Assembly (NCBI GenBank): GCA_964035545.1
Contig: CAXIUT010000217.1
Coordinates: forward strand, 1-28,554
From: Bugula neritina
Lineage: Eukaryota > Bryozoa > Gymnolaemata > Cheilostomatida > Bugulidae
Length of the DNA stretch: 28,554 nt
Reading direction: 5' to 3'
A program made the translations under genes and the position numbers. How positions within the stretch are numbered: position 1 is the first letter of the stretch; each line of letters opens with the position of its first letter. The notes under the pieces were generated by a model. The model did no database searches. It had not been told where the DNA came from and worked only from the letters and a program-made list of their open reading frames with translations. Below are positions 1 to 11,000 of the stretch, one piece after another.

Positions 1-115
1 CCCAACCCCAACCCCAACCCCAACCCCAACCCCAACCCCAACCCCAACCCCAACCCCAACCCCAACCCCAACCCCAACCCCAACCCCAACCCCAACCCCA
101 ACCCCAACCCCAACC
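1..115. repeat. Left telomere, (CCCCAA)n
   Basis: About 19 uninterrupted perfect CCCCAA units at the extreme 5' end, in the orientation expected for a left chromosome end. The repeat unit is the one known from oligohymenophorean ciliates (Tetrahymena type) and not the C4A4 of hypotrichs. Unique AT-rich sequence begins at about 116. Confidence 0.98.
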
Positions 116-201
116 AATTATCTTTATTAAAGAGAATAAGTAATTGATATAAGTTGTAGTTTATTATAGATCTTATTTTACATCAGGTTATATTCCCAAA
201 T
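116..201. promoter_or_regulatory. Left subtelomeric spacer and promoter space of the BRO1-like gene
   Basis: AT-rich 86-bp spacer between the telomere and the first start codon. It must hold the promoter and 5' UTR of the BRO1-like gene if that gene is transcribed. I see no repeat, no clear TATA box position and no tRNA in it. Confidence 0.4.
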
Positions 202-1373
202 ATGTTTTGCATCTTACCTTGCGCAGCTATCAAAGATAAAGTCACTCTCTCACCTGTTGGCTCAGCAGCTTCCATCGCTCCCAAAATGGACTCAGTCAGA
301 GCAGAAATTAGAAAGTTTTCAGACATTGACTACCTTCTCTCATCATTACAAAAAGGATAAGTCGTTATGAGCCATAAAGTTGCTTTTGATAACTACCTTG
401 CCTCACATGTTGATCTCATGAAAGCATATGTTTCTACCTTCACTCCTTGCAATTTTGTCTATTCATCTTTCTTTGGAGGAAAAGATATCGATACTACTGG
501 ACTTAATATGAAAGATCAATGGGGTCTAGAGATCGTTATGAGTCGTTTGAACCTCAGTTCTATTTATCAAGCAGGATCATACAACAACATGAGAACTATC
601 TTTACAGAAACAGCCAAAAGCTACAAATAAGGCGCTAAAGCATCGCCTGAACTCATAAAAAATATCCAAATCACCTTCCAATACTTTAACTAAGGATATC
701 AACCACTCAAACGTCTTTTACCTTACTTTGATGCTGTTTAAAGTCTAACATCTGAACCAGTTAGAATAAAATATCCAGAGCTTAACAAAACTGTCTTTGA
801 AATATACACCCAAATGTTGACTTGCAACCTAGCTTATTTGAAAATAGAGAAATGTAGACAACTTAGAGAATTTGGAAAGTGCAAGTAAGCTTCTTGGGCA
901 GTTTATCTACGAATCAGAGACTGTAAGGCTCGTTTAGAAGGAGTTAGAGGCCAGATAGGCTCTGCATAAATGTCTGACTTCTTTGATTTGGGCTAATATT
1001 TCTACCAAATCCTTGCCTTCTATTTTATGCTCATGGAACATGAATAAAACAAAATTAACGAAGACTACGGCTTCAAGAAGAAATAATTCCAGCAAATGAT
1101 ATTTGATAATGTGGTAGTTTGCTAATAGGCCTAGAAACTAATAGTCTAGGCCAAAGGACGACTGAAACAGGACAATGATAACGTTATTTTCGGGATTGGT
1201 ATCTTAGATGTGGTATTAGTATAGGTGCAAAGGTAATTATTCACTGATTCAGATTTAAATATCGATATAATATCAATATCCACTAGACAAAGGCCAATAA
1301 GCCTTCAGTGGCAGTAGTTATAGGCAGAAGAATGGGAGCATCTACAATCTGGGAAGGACTTGACTACTTCTGA
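202..1373 (+). CDS. BRO1-domain-like protein (383 aa, one 20-nt intron)
   Basis: Read with UAA/UAG as sense, the frame is open from ATG 202. Removing a 20-nt GTA...CAG intron (1233-1252) leads to TGA at 1371-1373. Without that intron the frame would run on to 1701 with an unconvincing tail. The all-helical sequence follows the layout of BRO1 domains (Alix/BROX family, ESCRT-associated): an early FDNYLASHVDLMKAYVSTF helix, then an FVYSSFFGGK segment, a WGLEIVMSRLNLSS helix like the conserved fE..slLfN stretch, a central MLTCNLAYLKIEKC helix, and a late KQDNDNVIFG stretch resembling the DN.iY..vP region. This is recognition by pattern, not by search. If right, it would act at endosomal membranes with ESCRT-III. 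No proline-rich Alix-like tail is present, so it resembles the short BROX form. A Cys appears at position 3 but no clear CaaX box at the end. Confidence 0.5.
1233..1252 (+). other. 20-nt intron in BRO1-like gene
   Basis: GTAATT...ATTCAG, 20 nt, phase 2. It contains TGA. Skipping it gives a compact C-terminus ending at 1373. It matches the size and GTA start of the better-supported introns of this chromosome. Confidence 0.55.
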
Positions 1374-1601
1374 TTATTCAATTTGTATTTTATAACATCA
1401 TTATTTCTACAGTTTCAGAATGCGTTATCGACATACCATAAAGTTATTAACATCCATTCATATCAACGTTTTCCACTCCTCATCCTCAGCCTTTTGTGCA
1501 GGTCTTTGCTCTTTCTTTTTTGTTAAGTTTAAAGAGACAGCCATCAATAGATGTAATTTAAATAAAGGAGTAAAAATCGGAAGAAGTAAAAAGTATAAAG
1601 A

Positions 1602-1910
1602 TCATTAATGTAAAACTATGAAAGATTCTTCAGTGAGAGGTTATGATTCTTCAAGACAAACCTCCAAACTTGTAGAAGAATATTGTATGGCAGGTGAGTG
1701 AAAGAGAGGTAAAGGCGGGAGTTTTTTGACCTTTATGCTATGAACTTTCATGATATCCTTTGAATTTAGTTTGTGAGTTCTAGATTTCACTTTAATCGAT
1801 ATGAATTTCTTTCCCATCAAGACTATTATTATATCATTTGTTTTATCATCCGTATTAAATCTGAACAAAATAAACCATCCAACCATTCCCGACACACCTT
1901 TTCTCATCAT
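1602..1910 (-). CDS. Small uncertain ORF, unknown function (102 aa)
   Basis: An open frame on the minus strand from ATG 1910 to TGA 1602-1604 fills the gap between the BRO1-like gene and the next plus-strand gene. I recognise no family. It has a hydrophobic patch near the start (GMVGWFILF), a basic middle, and an acidic segment LEVCLEESEPLTEES near the end. The same frame stays open after the TGA to a second TGA at 1458-1460, ending in a charged AEDEEWKTLI tail that also looks coding. A missed intron or a one-codon error could therefore join them. The plus strand is also open over part of this interval, so the strand is not certain. Confidence 0.3.
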
Positions 1911-1991
1911 GAATTCACCTAAAACAAAAAGTCATACTTATCTCTATCTGATCATACCATTTTTATCAAGATAACGTAGATATATATTTTA
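1911..1991. promoter_or_regulatory. Divergent 81-bp intergenic space
   Basis: AT-rich spacer between the minus-strand small ORF and the plus-strand B-box gene. If both are real it must serve as a bidirectional promoter. No motif is distinctive enough to name. Confidence 0.3.
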
Positions 1992-3833
1992 ATGTCGATA
2001 GTACTTCCATGCTGCCAAAGCAACTAACCATACCTCGGAATGGACTCAAATTGTTTAAAATAAGCCATTATCTGTCTAACCCACTCTCCTCATACCTCAA
2101 ATGACGGAGTTATCCACAATATCATGCCTCTTAACCATTTTAGAAGAACTCTCAACTAAGTCAAATTCGCAATGACTGATAAAGTTGCTGATCTCACCGA
2201 AAAATACTCACAATTCATGGACTAACTTCTCAACTAAATAACTGAACTAAAAATGCGTAAAATGATATAGCTAAGTATGCTGTGGGTAAGAGAACTAGCA
2301 AGTAATGAATAATAATACTAACAGCTTAAAAAAGTATTCAGAAATGACTATCAAGGTCTCACATGTAAAGATGTACAACTGTTTTATAATAAAATAACAC
2401 ATACTAATCAACTACAGCAACAATCTCTGTAGTCCATTCCAGCATATAAAGATCTCTGTGCTATTATGGATAAATTAGCAAATTCACCCAAACTCAAAAT
2501 GATCATTTCAGAGAAAGTATCACATCTTGAAGGTATTCTATAGAAAGGATAAATATTGAAGAAAGCACTACCTGATAGAAAAATATTTAAAGAACACACC
2601 AAATAAATACTATTAGAACCTATCAACCTAAATTGCTTTGATCTTCGCTACAATAAAGCTGAACTCAAGGTTGGAGGAACTAAGTATCAATCTCTCCTCT
2701 CAAAATATCCACTCATTCCGCATACCAATCATCACCTCTTTATTAACACCAAATACACCAACCTTATTATTGGTATTTGCACGAAATAAATAAAAAGTAG
2801 TAACTAGACCAAAGATCTCCATTATAACTAAAATTCAATCACCTTTAACTGTTCCAATGGCTGTCTATACCGAGATGGTATGTTCTAAAGTGGTCAGGCT
2901 AACCTTACAAAGAATATAAAAGAACTGCAACTAATACTCAAAGTTACTGATTAGGAAATGATTCTTATGATAGGAAAGAATGTTGTTTGCAGAACTCAAC
3001 TTGGAAAACTTATTAGTAGAAATCTATATTTGCATGTCTTGATGAGAACTCAAGGAGATTGGATAGAAATAGATAGAGATCAAGAATCTTTTATTGGTAC
3101 ATTTCCAGAAAGAAGAGAATAGTCATCAATTTTAATACCTATAAATAAAACAAACGAAGTCAATGAATAGTCAATCTAACAAGTTTAGGTTGATTAGAGT
3201 TCAGTATAAAATCCAGTAACTCTATAAATCCCAAGAGAATCTCCATAATTTGGTTCGAATAACATAAACGAATTCACATCTTTTTCTTCAAAAAAGCCAA
3301 TATAAATGAGCAAAGTATATTAATCTCAATTTTAACCTAAATAAAGTGAAGTAATAATGACGAGAAACATCCCAAATTACATCTAGAACTCACCTCTAAA
3401 AGAATCAATAAAACTAAGATAAACCAACAAAGATATTCAACAATCCCTATAATTAAGACTAGCTAAAATGAGTCCATTGAAAAATAAGAATAAATCACAA
3501 TTTAGTCATATTGCAGAGAAATCACAAGTCAGCAATCGAGCAGACAAATCAAAAGTACTCATCAATGTTGATTCATCTGTCTTGGGTTCAGTATAGCTAA
3601 GTAGTGAGAGTTAATATGTGTATACACATGGAAATAAAGATAAACTTTTGAGTCCTGCCGTCATCACACCTCTCAAATCGCAAATTGATAGCTAGCTCAA
3701 AACAGAAAGATAACTCTATGATATTCCATCTTTACAGGGAAGAAAAAAGAAGAGCAGCGAAATCGATAACCTAAGAATAACTGCTATGATGGATGGCTTA
3801 AGAAAAACATAAATCAACTCAGAATGGCTCTGA
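1992..3833 (+). CDS. B-box / coiled-coil / SPRY-like protein (613 aa)
   Basis: A single uninterrupted frame (UAR as sense) from ATG 1992 to TGA 3831-3833. Residues about 7-46 carry clustered Cys and His (PCC, NCLKEAIICLTHSPH, then GVIHN) arranged like the B-box-type zinc motifs common in ciliate proteins. A long helical, Glu/Lys-rich coiled coil follows (about 55-200). A beta-rich segment at about 215-362, with NSITFNCSNGCLYRDG and a closing HVLMRTQGDWIEI, resembles a degenerate B30.2/SPRY fold. The last 250 residues are polar, Ser/Lys/Asn-rich and probably disordered. The order recalls TRIM proteins without a RING, so ubiquitin-ligase activity should not be assumed. The upstream ATG was chosen over the internal one at 2172 because it keeps the zinc motif. 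It converges on the SAXO gene with 46 bp between stops. Confidence 0.7.
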
Positions 3834-3879
3834 ATCTTCAACTATGATATTTTAACAATCAATTCAATAAAAGATCTAA

Positions 3880-4714
3880 TCATTCCCATCTCTTCTTCTA
3901 AGCACTATATTCGAGATGATTTTTTCCAGGAGAACATCTAGAAGGTCTCATTGGTAGCTCTTCAACAGCACATCTTCTCTTCTTCTCAAATTAATATCCT
4001 CTATATTACTAAATATATCAATTTTTACCTGTTTGTATCTTGACTCACCCTAAAATTTTGCTTTATTTCCCATATACCGATCAGCTTCATTAGTATTAGG
4101 TCTATTTGCCTCGATTTTATGCGCTTTAAATTCGTTCTAATATGTACTTTTACCTTCAAAAGGAATTTTTCTAGGATTGTAGATATCAGGTTGAGCTGTG
4201 TAAGGTTTTTAGAGCCTTTTAGGAGAAAATTCATTTTAATAGGTACTTTTACCCTAAAATTTGGTTGGAGGTTGGATGTATTGAATAGGACTCATTGGCT
4301 GATCGACTTTTATCTTACTTGGAATATAACTTTGTTTATATTCACTTTCTCCTTAGAATCTAACTTTATTAGGATGATATTATGCTTTTTATTTAACTGG
4401 CGTTTGAAGTTTGATTCCATTAGGCTTATAGGCAGTTTAATAGGTGGATTTAATCAGTTTAGGATCATAATGATGCTGTTAAGGGACATATTTAACTTTA
4501 TCTTGAACTTGATAAGGAATTTTGTATGGTTTGTAGTCTCTTTCATAGCTCGAGTTGCCATTGAATGGAACAGATGGTTCAGGACAAGTGTGTTTTCCTA
4601 TCTAATTGATGTATTACCACAGGTACATATCTCACAGACACATTTGTGATCATGATTGCTACTTCTGTTGCTGTTTTAAGGATTAACTGTCTTTTTTCTA
4701 GGTGGAGTTTGCAT
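3880..4714 (-). CDS. SAXO: SAXO-type stabiliser of axonemal microtubules (264 aa, two introns)
   Basis: Minus-strand gene from ATG 4714 to TGA 3880-3882, with two 20-nt introns. The first intron interrupts the family hallmark: splicing restores CVCEICTCGKHTCP at residues 25-38, the Cys-rich N-terminal signature of SAXO/FAM154 proteins. The rest consists of spaced Mn-type repeats of the form F-E-G-x-S-x-Y. They include FEGESEYKQSY, two copies of FEGKSTYENEF (around residues 146 and 179), and a last FEGESRYKQEYRGYEFEKK followed by RRCAVEELP. In this family the repeats bind and stabilise axonemal, centriolar and cytoskeletal microtubules. The two near-identical repeat copies use TAG in one and GAA in the other at the same place, which supports UAG = Glu. 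It is tandem with the coiled-coil gene, 65 bp downstream of it. Confidence 0.9.
4009..4028 (-). other. 20-nt intron 2 of SAXO gene
   Basis: GTAAAA...ATTTAG read on the minus strand, 20 nt. Removal restores the YKQEYRGYEFEKK repeat and the conserved-looking CAVEELP tail. Retention gives an early TGA. Confidence 0.85.
4598..4617 (-). other. 20-nt intron 1 of SAXO gene
   Basis: GTAATA...AGATAG on the minus strand, 20 nt. It splits the codon for Gly in the CTCGKHTCP motif. Only exact removal restores this motif, so the boundaries are well fixed. Confidence 0.9.
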
Positions 4715-4779
4715 CAATAAAAATAATAAAATATAGAAATTCGTTTAAAATAAACTATTATCATTATAAAGTTTAAAAA

Positions 4780-7700
4780 TCAAGTCTAGTAATGTTTAGT
4801 TGTTAGTTTAAGCTTAGATATAAATTACGTTCTCTTAGGATCTGTTCCCCAATTTTTTAATCCTTTTGCTTGACCTTACTTCTTCTATTAAGAATTCTAC
4901 TATTTCCTCTTTAATTTCAATTGAATCTTCGCCTTCTCTGCTTATTTGGTCTTTTCTTAAAGCTTTTTTTCATAATTAGCCTAAATAATCATGGCTTTTT
5001 ATTCGAGTTAAGTATTTGCCTCTTTTAAACTCATCACTATTAAGGCATTTTTTGATTATATCTATTATATTTGTTATTGATGTAATGCTTATTTTCGTTG
5101 AAAACTATCTTGGATTTTTTATAATTAAGCATACAACTAATTGATTTGAATATTTTTTTCATTAATGACTTACATCAATTTATCCTACCCAGAATATTGT
5201 CCTTATCTACTTTAAGCCTGTCTCTTCTGATATTGAATTTAAGATTCAAGATGATAGTTCATTTATCTGAGCTATATACATTGATTTTTAAAATGAATTC
5301 TTTCTTTTTCTAAAGACTATTTTAGTTTTTCAATCTGCCTATCTGTTTCTCTTACATATGTTTTTAACTATGTCTACTTTCTCTGCATTTCTAGCTTATA
5401 TGAATATTTCTACTATGTCTATTTATCTAATTCATTCTAAAATTTAATTTTAGCTGCTTTCTAACTTTAAAGGCTTCTATGAAGTCTAGCCACCACATCT
5501 TCAAAAAGCATTGGATGGATAAAACCTGCCTTAGCGATTACTTTTTTATTTAAAGTCTACATCTTTTTGTTCAAACGACTTTTCTCACTTTATAATTATC
5601 TTACCTTTTTACTATGAAGTTTCTACATCATTGCTATCTATCTCCTCAAATCATTTATCTATTCAGAGGTCTTTGAAGCCTAGATAAGCAATTTTTTATG
5701 AGTCTGTTTCTCTCTCTCATGCAAAACTAAATTATTAGTGTAAATTGATTCTATCTTAGCCTTCTCAAATTTTAAATCACTGTATTCTTTCGATAAATGA
5801 CTCACTCGAGTAGTCAATTCATCAACTTATTCCTTATGAGCGTTTAGTTAATTCTATAGGTGATCATGAATTGCATCGTGTTGAGACCATTTTGCATATA
5901 ATATCACATACTTCTTTTCCTGAATTTAAAGATCTGCCTCAAACTTTTTCTTCAAAGATATACATTCACTAATCTTTCGATTCAGCTCTAACTAAATTTA
6001 AAATTTCTCATCTTTGGCTGTCTTTATATCTATTTCATAATTCAATTTATCATTGTGAATAATGTTGAGCTGTTCTGTCATCTGAGAAGAATACTTCCTT
6101 TACATAACAAGATCTTTTTCTAATCTTTAGCATATAATTCTTGTCTCCTTTAGTGCTCTATTCAATGAATCTACCAATTTAGTATGTTATACCCTCTATA
6201 ATACACTACTTTTAGTCTAAACTTATAATTTTAGTATCTGCTCAAGTAAGTTCTCTTTCTACTACTTCCTTTCCTGTATCTACTTTTCTTGCATTTTATT
6301 TTTAGATGATAAAAGATCCACTTCAGATTGCAAAGTAAAACCTCTCAAATCAAGAGAATTGACTTTATTTAGAAGTTAGTTCAACTGATCTAAATTCTTT
6401 TCATTCATCTTGTTCAAATCAATATTATCACAAGTTAATTTCTTGAATTATTCTAACTGAGCATTAGCTGATGATTTCAATATATCAATCATCACATTTG
6501 AACTCTTTAAAACCTGTTCAAGTTGGTATATCTTTTTATCCTTATCTCTCTCTTAAAACATTTCCTCTTGTTTGAGTTTTAATTCAAGTTATAACTTCTC
6601 CTTCAGCTGATATTCATTTAGTTTTAATCCTTCGATTGTCAATTAATTATTTTTAAGATCTTTTCTCAATTGTCTTAGATCTTCCAAAGCTTATTAATAA
6701 TTCACATGTAAATTTCTATTGCGTTCTTTTGTTTTTATCATTTCCTAAGATATTTTCTTATTAACTTGATCTGTCTTCTCAAAGTCATCAAATAAATTTA
6801 AATGTAATAAATTTAGTCTTTCATGAACCGAATATATTTTATTGATTTTATGTTAATAAGATAGTCTAAGAGTAACTTCAGTATTATAAGCCATTTCCAT
6901 TTCCCTAAAATCTGATTCAATTTGACTACTTTTAGCTTATACTTCGACCAACCTAGAAACCAACTCTTTATTCTACTTATCTATCTTACCCAATTTCACT
7001 TAGAAACGTTCATCAGTCGTATTTATTATATGCTGCTTTTTCTATAATTCAGAGATAATTTTTTTTTAATTTTTCACCATGTCACGCTAAAGTTCACCTA
7101 TTATCGTCTCAAATGATCCTTAACTACAATATTCCAGTAAGATGGCATAAACTTTCCAAATGGTTTTGATAGTAGGTAAATTATGAGAAGCTATCTCCTT
7201 TATAGTATTATTAAAACCTATACTATGAACAAACAAAGTTTGATAGAGCCGATAGATTGCTTAAGGATTAATACCTCTTGAAAGAAGACAATTTTTATCC
7301 AATCCAAATCTCTATAAAGCCTTCAAATGACCATCTTGAGTTTAATCATCCAAAACATAGTCAGATAAAATTTTATTCAACCAATTCATTAAATATTTAT
7401 CATCCAATCTCCACTTCCCTCCATCACTACCAGGCTTCCTTTTTTGTTTGACTTTTTAAAGATTAAATTTATATTTTTCTTAAGAAGAATTTCTTTTTTA
7501 TTGACTTTAGTTTGCAGTAGCCTACATTTTAGGTTAAGACAATATTCTATTTTTCTTTTGTGATGTTCTACATCGATTTTACTGACTTACTTTCCATTGT
7601 CTATTTTTGATTCCTTCTTTAGAAAACTGATTATTTAAATTAGACAAATTGTTGGATTCATTTTGAATTGTTTAATTCGAAGATAAAGAAATAAATTATT

Positions 7701-7976
7701 GATTAAGAGTACGAGTAAATTGTTTAAGCAGTTGTTAAGAAGTACTATCTATAACTTTAGGTTGTCTTATTCTTTTCATAGCTATTATGTTATGAGGATG
7801 TCGACTCAAATTTTAATTCAACTAGATAGATCTATATTTACATCAATTATCTCGCTTTCACTATCAATTATGACCCTTTCATTGATATTAGTTGTTTCTT
7901 CTTGTCCTTTCTTCTTTGTTATATTATTATTTAGTTTTTCATGGATTGATTAATTTGTTTTTAGTTATTGAGTCAT
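4780..7976 (-). CDS. Large coiled-coil protein, probably cytoskeletal or ciliary (1058 aa, one intron)
   Basis: Minus-strand gene from ATG 7976 to TGA 4780-4782. One 20-nt intron (7822-7841) leaves 1059 codons exactly in frame. The first 170 residues are polar and probably disordered. A folded segment at about 175-300 includes GKWRLDDKYLMNWLNKIL, IYRLYQTLFVHSIGF and IWKVYAILLEYC. It recalls, weakly, the N-terminal region of TSNAXIP1-like proteins (helical, aromatic). The remaining roughly 750 residues are almost continuous heptad-type coiled coil, rich in Lys, Glu, Leu and Gln, ending in a basic tail. Such proteins are usually structural parts of basal bodies, axonemes or the cortex. It is divergent from CFAP46 across only 45 bp and tandem with SAXO, which fits a ciliary role. 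The exact family is not recognised. Confidence 0.8.
7822..7841 (-). other. 20-nt intron in large coiled-coil gene
   Basis: GTAAAT...ATCTAG on the minus strand, 20 nt, between codons after the Ser/Glu/Ile-rich N-terminus. Without removal the frame stops at a TGA just beyond. With removal it continues for over 1000 codons. Confidence 0.85.
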
Positions 7977-8021
7977 ATCGGTTGTTAATCTCTCCTTCAT
8001 TGTATAACTTATTATTTAAAT
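7977..8021. promoter_or_regulatory. 45-bp bidirectional promoter space between coiled-coil gene and CFAP46
   Basis: Only 45 bp separate two divergent start codons, and this must hold both 5' UTRs and both promoters. The sequence is AT-rich with a pyrimidine stretch TCTCTCCTTCATT. No known ciliate element is identifiable by eye. Confidence 0.55.
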
Positions 8022-11000
8022 ATGAGTTTAGTCCACTAAAGCTACGTTCAATCATTGCTCAGAGACTGTGATCAACTCTCACAAAAACAAGAACGTTAAG
8101 CCAGATAAACAGTTATCAAAAAACTTGATCAAATCTATGCCATCTTCAAAGAAAATGTAAGATAAGCCTTCTCCAACTATTCACTTGATGTCCTTGTTAG
8201 GTTCACAGAAATCGCTGTTTAGGTAAATCTTTTATGATTCAAGAATCCATCTCGTTTTGACAAAGCTGCTTAGATTATTTAGCTATTCTTTGAAAGAGTT
8301 ATCAGTTCAAATCAATTCTACATTCGTGCTCTTCTGGTGAAGGCTAAAGTGATAGCTTATAGTTCCCATAACAGAAACGACAAAGGATAAGAAATGCTTT
8401 AGTCTCTTCGATAGTCAATCTCCTACATATCTAAAGCTTTGGATTTGATTTCTCCTCAACAATAGGCAGCTCAAAAAGGAAAAGATCCAAAAGGTCAAAG
8501 TTCAGAATCTTCAAATAAAGCTAGATATGCTTTTCTCATCTATAATGCTTCTACAACACTCTATAAGGTGACTCGCTTCATGTTGAGACCTGGATGGCAA
8601 AAATCATTTGCAGATATATACTAAAGAATTTATAAATTACTTTAAGAAGTTGATGAAGGAGACCATAATTGGAGAAGTCGTTTCTCTATGATGCTTTATC
8701 AATGCCTTTATGATGCATAAAAAAAACCAGATGCCTTTAAAGTTCTTGATGCTCTCTGGGAGAAAACTAAAAATAAACCTTGTGATTTTCAAGATTCACT
8801 CTTCAGATTGAGATGTTATCTTTGCAAATAGAATAATGCACTTACTGCAAGCATCAAAAAAGATATTTAAGGAGCAGATCCAAATGGATGGAAAATTCTT
8901 GAACCTCTCCAAAGAATGAGATCAGGTTTAGTTCCTGAAGCGCAAGTTGAAAAATAACTTATGGGAATAGTCAATCAAATATCTCTAGGAGTACTAAGTA
9001 ACAGTGAAAATTCTAATCATCCTCAATTATCTCCAATAATGCAGTAAAGACTTGCATAAGCTGGCAGAGTTGCCTTAAGATTTAATCTAAGCAGTCTAGC
9101 AGGATCAATAGTAAGCTACCTAGGAAAGACAAGACAACCCAGTCAAAGAGCCTTAATTCTCAACTAATACAATAAAGCTGAATTATTGATTAAAAAGAAA
9201 GGTGATTATGTTGATAAAAATACAGGAATGAGTATGAGTGCTCTTCAGATTAAATAAGCATAAATTTAAAACAGAAAATAAGCTTTAAGAATCATGGAAA
9301 AAGTCATGCTAATCAATAAAAAATTAAATAATGCCGAACTTATCTACTAAGGTTCAATTATTGTATGGAACATAGCTCTTCCTTTCCTTTCCCCTCAGTA
9401 TCATCACTATGCAGCTCGTCCTTTGGATCTATCTCTTTCTTTACTTCAGCAAATCGATAGCAACGATCATTAATTGAGAACAAAGTTTCATTTATAACTC
9501 ATCAGCATCTATTTTTCAAATGATCTCATGTTTTCAGAAGTATAAAGCAATGTCTTCAAAGCATTAAGACTAGATCCTTCAATACCAACAGCTAAATTAA
9601 CAAATAAGCCATAAACATAAGAAGATCCTTCTCTTTATACAAGACCTTATCATCGATACTTGAATTAATTCAGACAAAAAGTTCTATTAAAAACAATGCA
9701 AGTAATCTAGCCATCTCCTTTGGACATAGTTACTCAAGATTTATGGACAATATAAGATCACAAATCATAAACTACTAAGATTGATACTCTTCAGAAATGT
9801 CTTAGATTGCTTCTTTCATATGAAGATCCACCTTTCGCAGTTATTCCTGAAGATATGCTTGTTGAAGAAGAAATAAAGAAGAAGAAGTTATAATACAAAA
9901 TATAAAAATTAAGATCATTGAAAAGGAAGAAACTTTTAGCAGCAGAAATAGCCAAATTATCATTCTAATGGGATCTCAATGATTTTGCTAAAAAAGCTTC
10001 AGAGTTTGTTTTAGCTGATGTCTGGGATATTAAAAACGCAATTTAGTTGGTTATAGCTCAAGGTCACTGCAGTCTATATATGGCTCAAATAAAAATAGAT
10101 GAACTCTACCAACAAAACTACGAGCCATTATTCGAATAAGAATAAAATCCTGATTTAACATAAGATCAAAAGAAATCAATAAAAGATCAAAAGACAGAAA
10201 CACTCACATATCTAAGAAAAAGTTTATAATATTCATTAAGTACTCAACAGAGCTATCTTGTCTTCAATGGAGCTATCTGTATCTGGAATAACTTCTTACA
10301 TATCTTTAGAGTTAATTCTAACGATTCTAAACTACGTGCAGATTTATCAGCTCTCTTAAAAGACTATTTTGAAGCCATGAGAAACACTCTTAAGTAAATA
10401 TAAACAAAAGGAATCATCTATTATGATTTAGATGATAAAATACAAGCTTTCTCAAATATTGGACTTGTCTATGCTAGAATATTAGAAGGACAAAAACAGA
10501 TCCCTCTTGTTTAAAAAGTTTGTTAAGATCTTCTGCTGACCAATCTCTCTCCTAATACCAGAAAACTTATAAATGCTATCAAAGCAAGAGTATCAGGAGG
10601 AAAAGCGCCAACTGGTTCAAAAGCAGCTGATCCTAAAAAAGGAGCGCCTCCACCACAAAAAACAACTGGTTTCAATGACACATTTATACTTGAAATCAAT
10701 AACCAACTTTAAATCATACAAAATACACAAAATAAAACTTAACTCGAAAATCAAATCATTAAAACCTTCTAATCTCTTGATAGCTGGAAACCTAATGAAC
10801 AAGACTAGTGTTAATTAGAACTGCATGCTTAGCTATGGGTCAAACTTGCTCGACTTGCATCGAATTAGGATTCTTCTAAGTTGCTTAAATATGCTTTAAG
10901 ATGTTCTTAAAAAGCATTAGCTCAATGCAAAAGTTCTCAATCATCAATAATTCCGTCTAACAGATTAAGATGGTATAGTTTAGCTTAATTTCTTTCTTCT

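Noticed and set aside
1374-1701. Extension of the BRO1-like gene to TGA 1701 without splicing
   Set aside because: The extension reads as compositionally odd sequence. A 20-nt GTA...CAG intron matching the local intron class gives a clean stop at 1373. Kept as a possibility only.
3834-4038. Open frame continuing after the TGA of the B-box gene, as if UGA were read through
   Set aside because: This stretch is antisense to the conserved SAXO C-terminus (EKKRRCAVEELP), which explains why it is open. No intron or other sign supports read-through.
4119-4649. A 176-codon standard-code ORF on the plus strand, hydrophobic-looking
   Set aside because: It is the antisense of the SAXO gene. Its apparent hydrophobicity comes from reading Lys/Glu/Tyr-rich repeats backwards. 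The minus strand shows clear family motifs.
7699-7953. Plus-strand 84-codon ORF just upstream of CFAP46
   Set aside because: Antisense of the N-terminus of the large coiled-coil gene, including its intron. No motif of its own.
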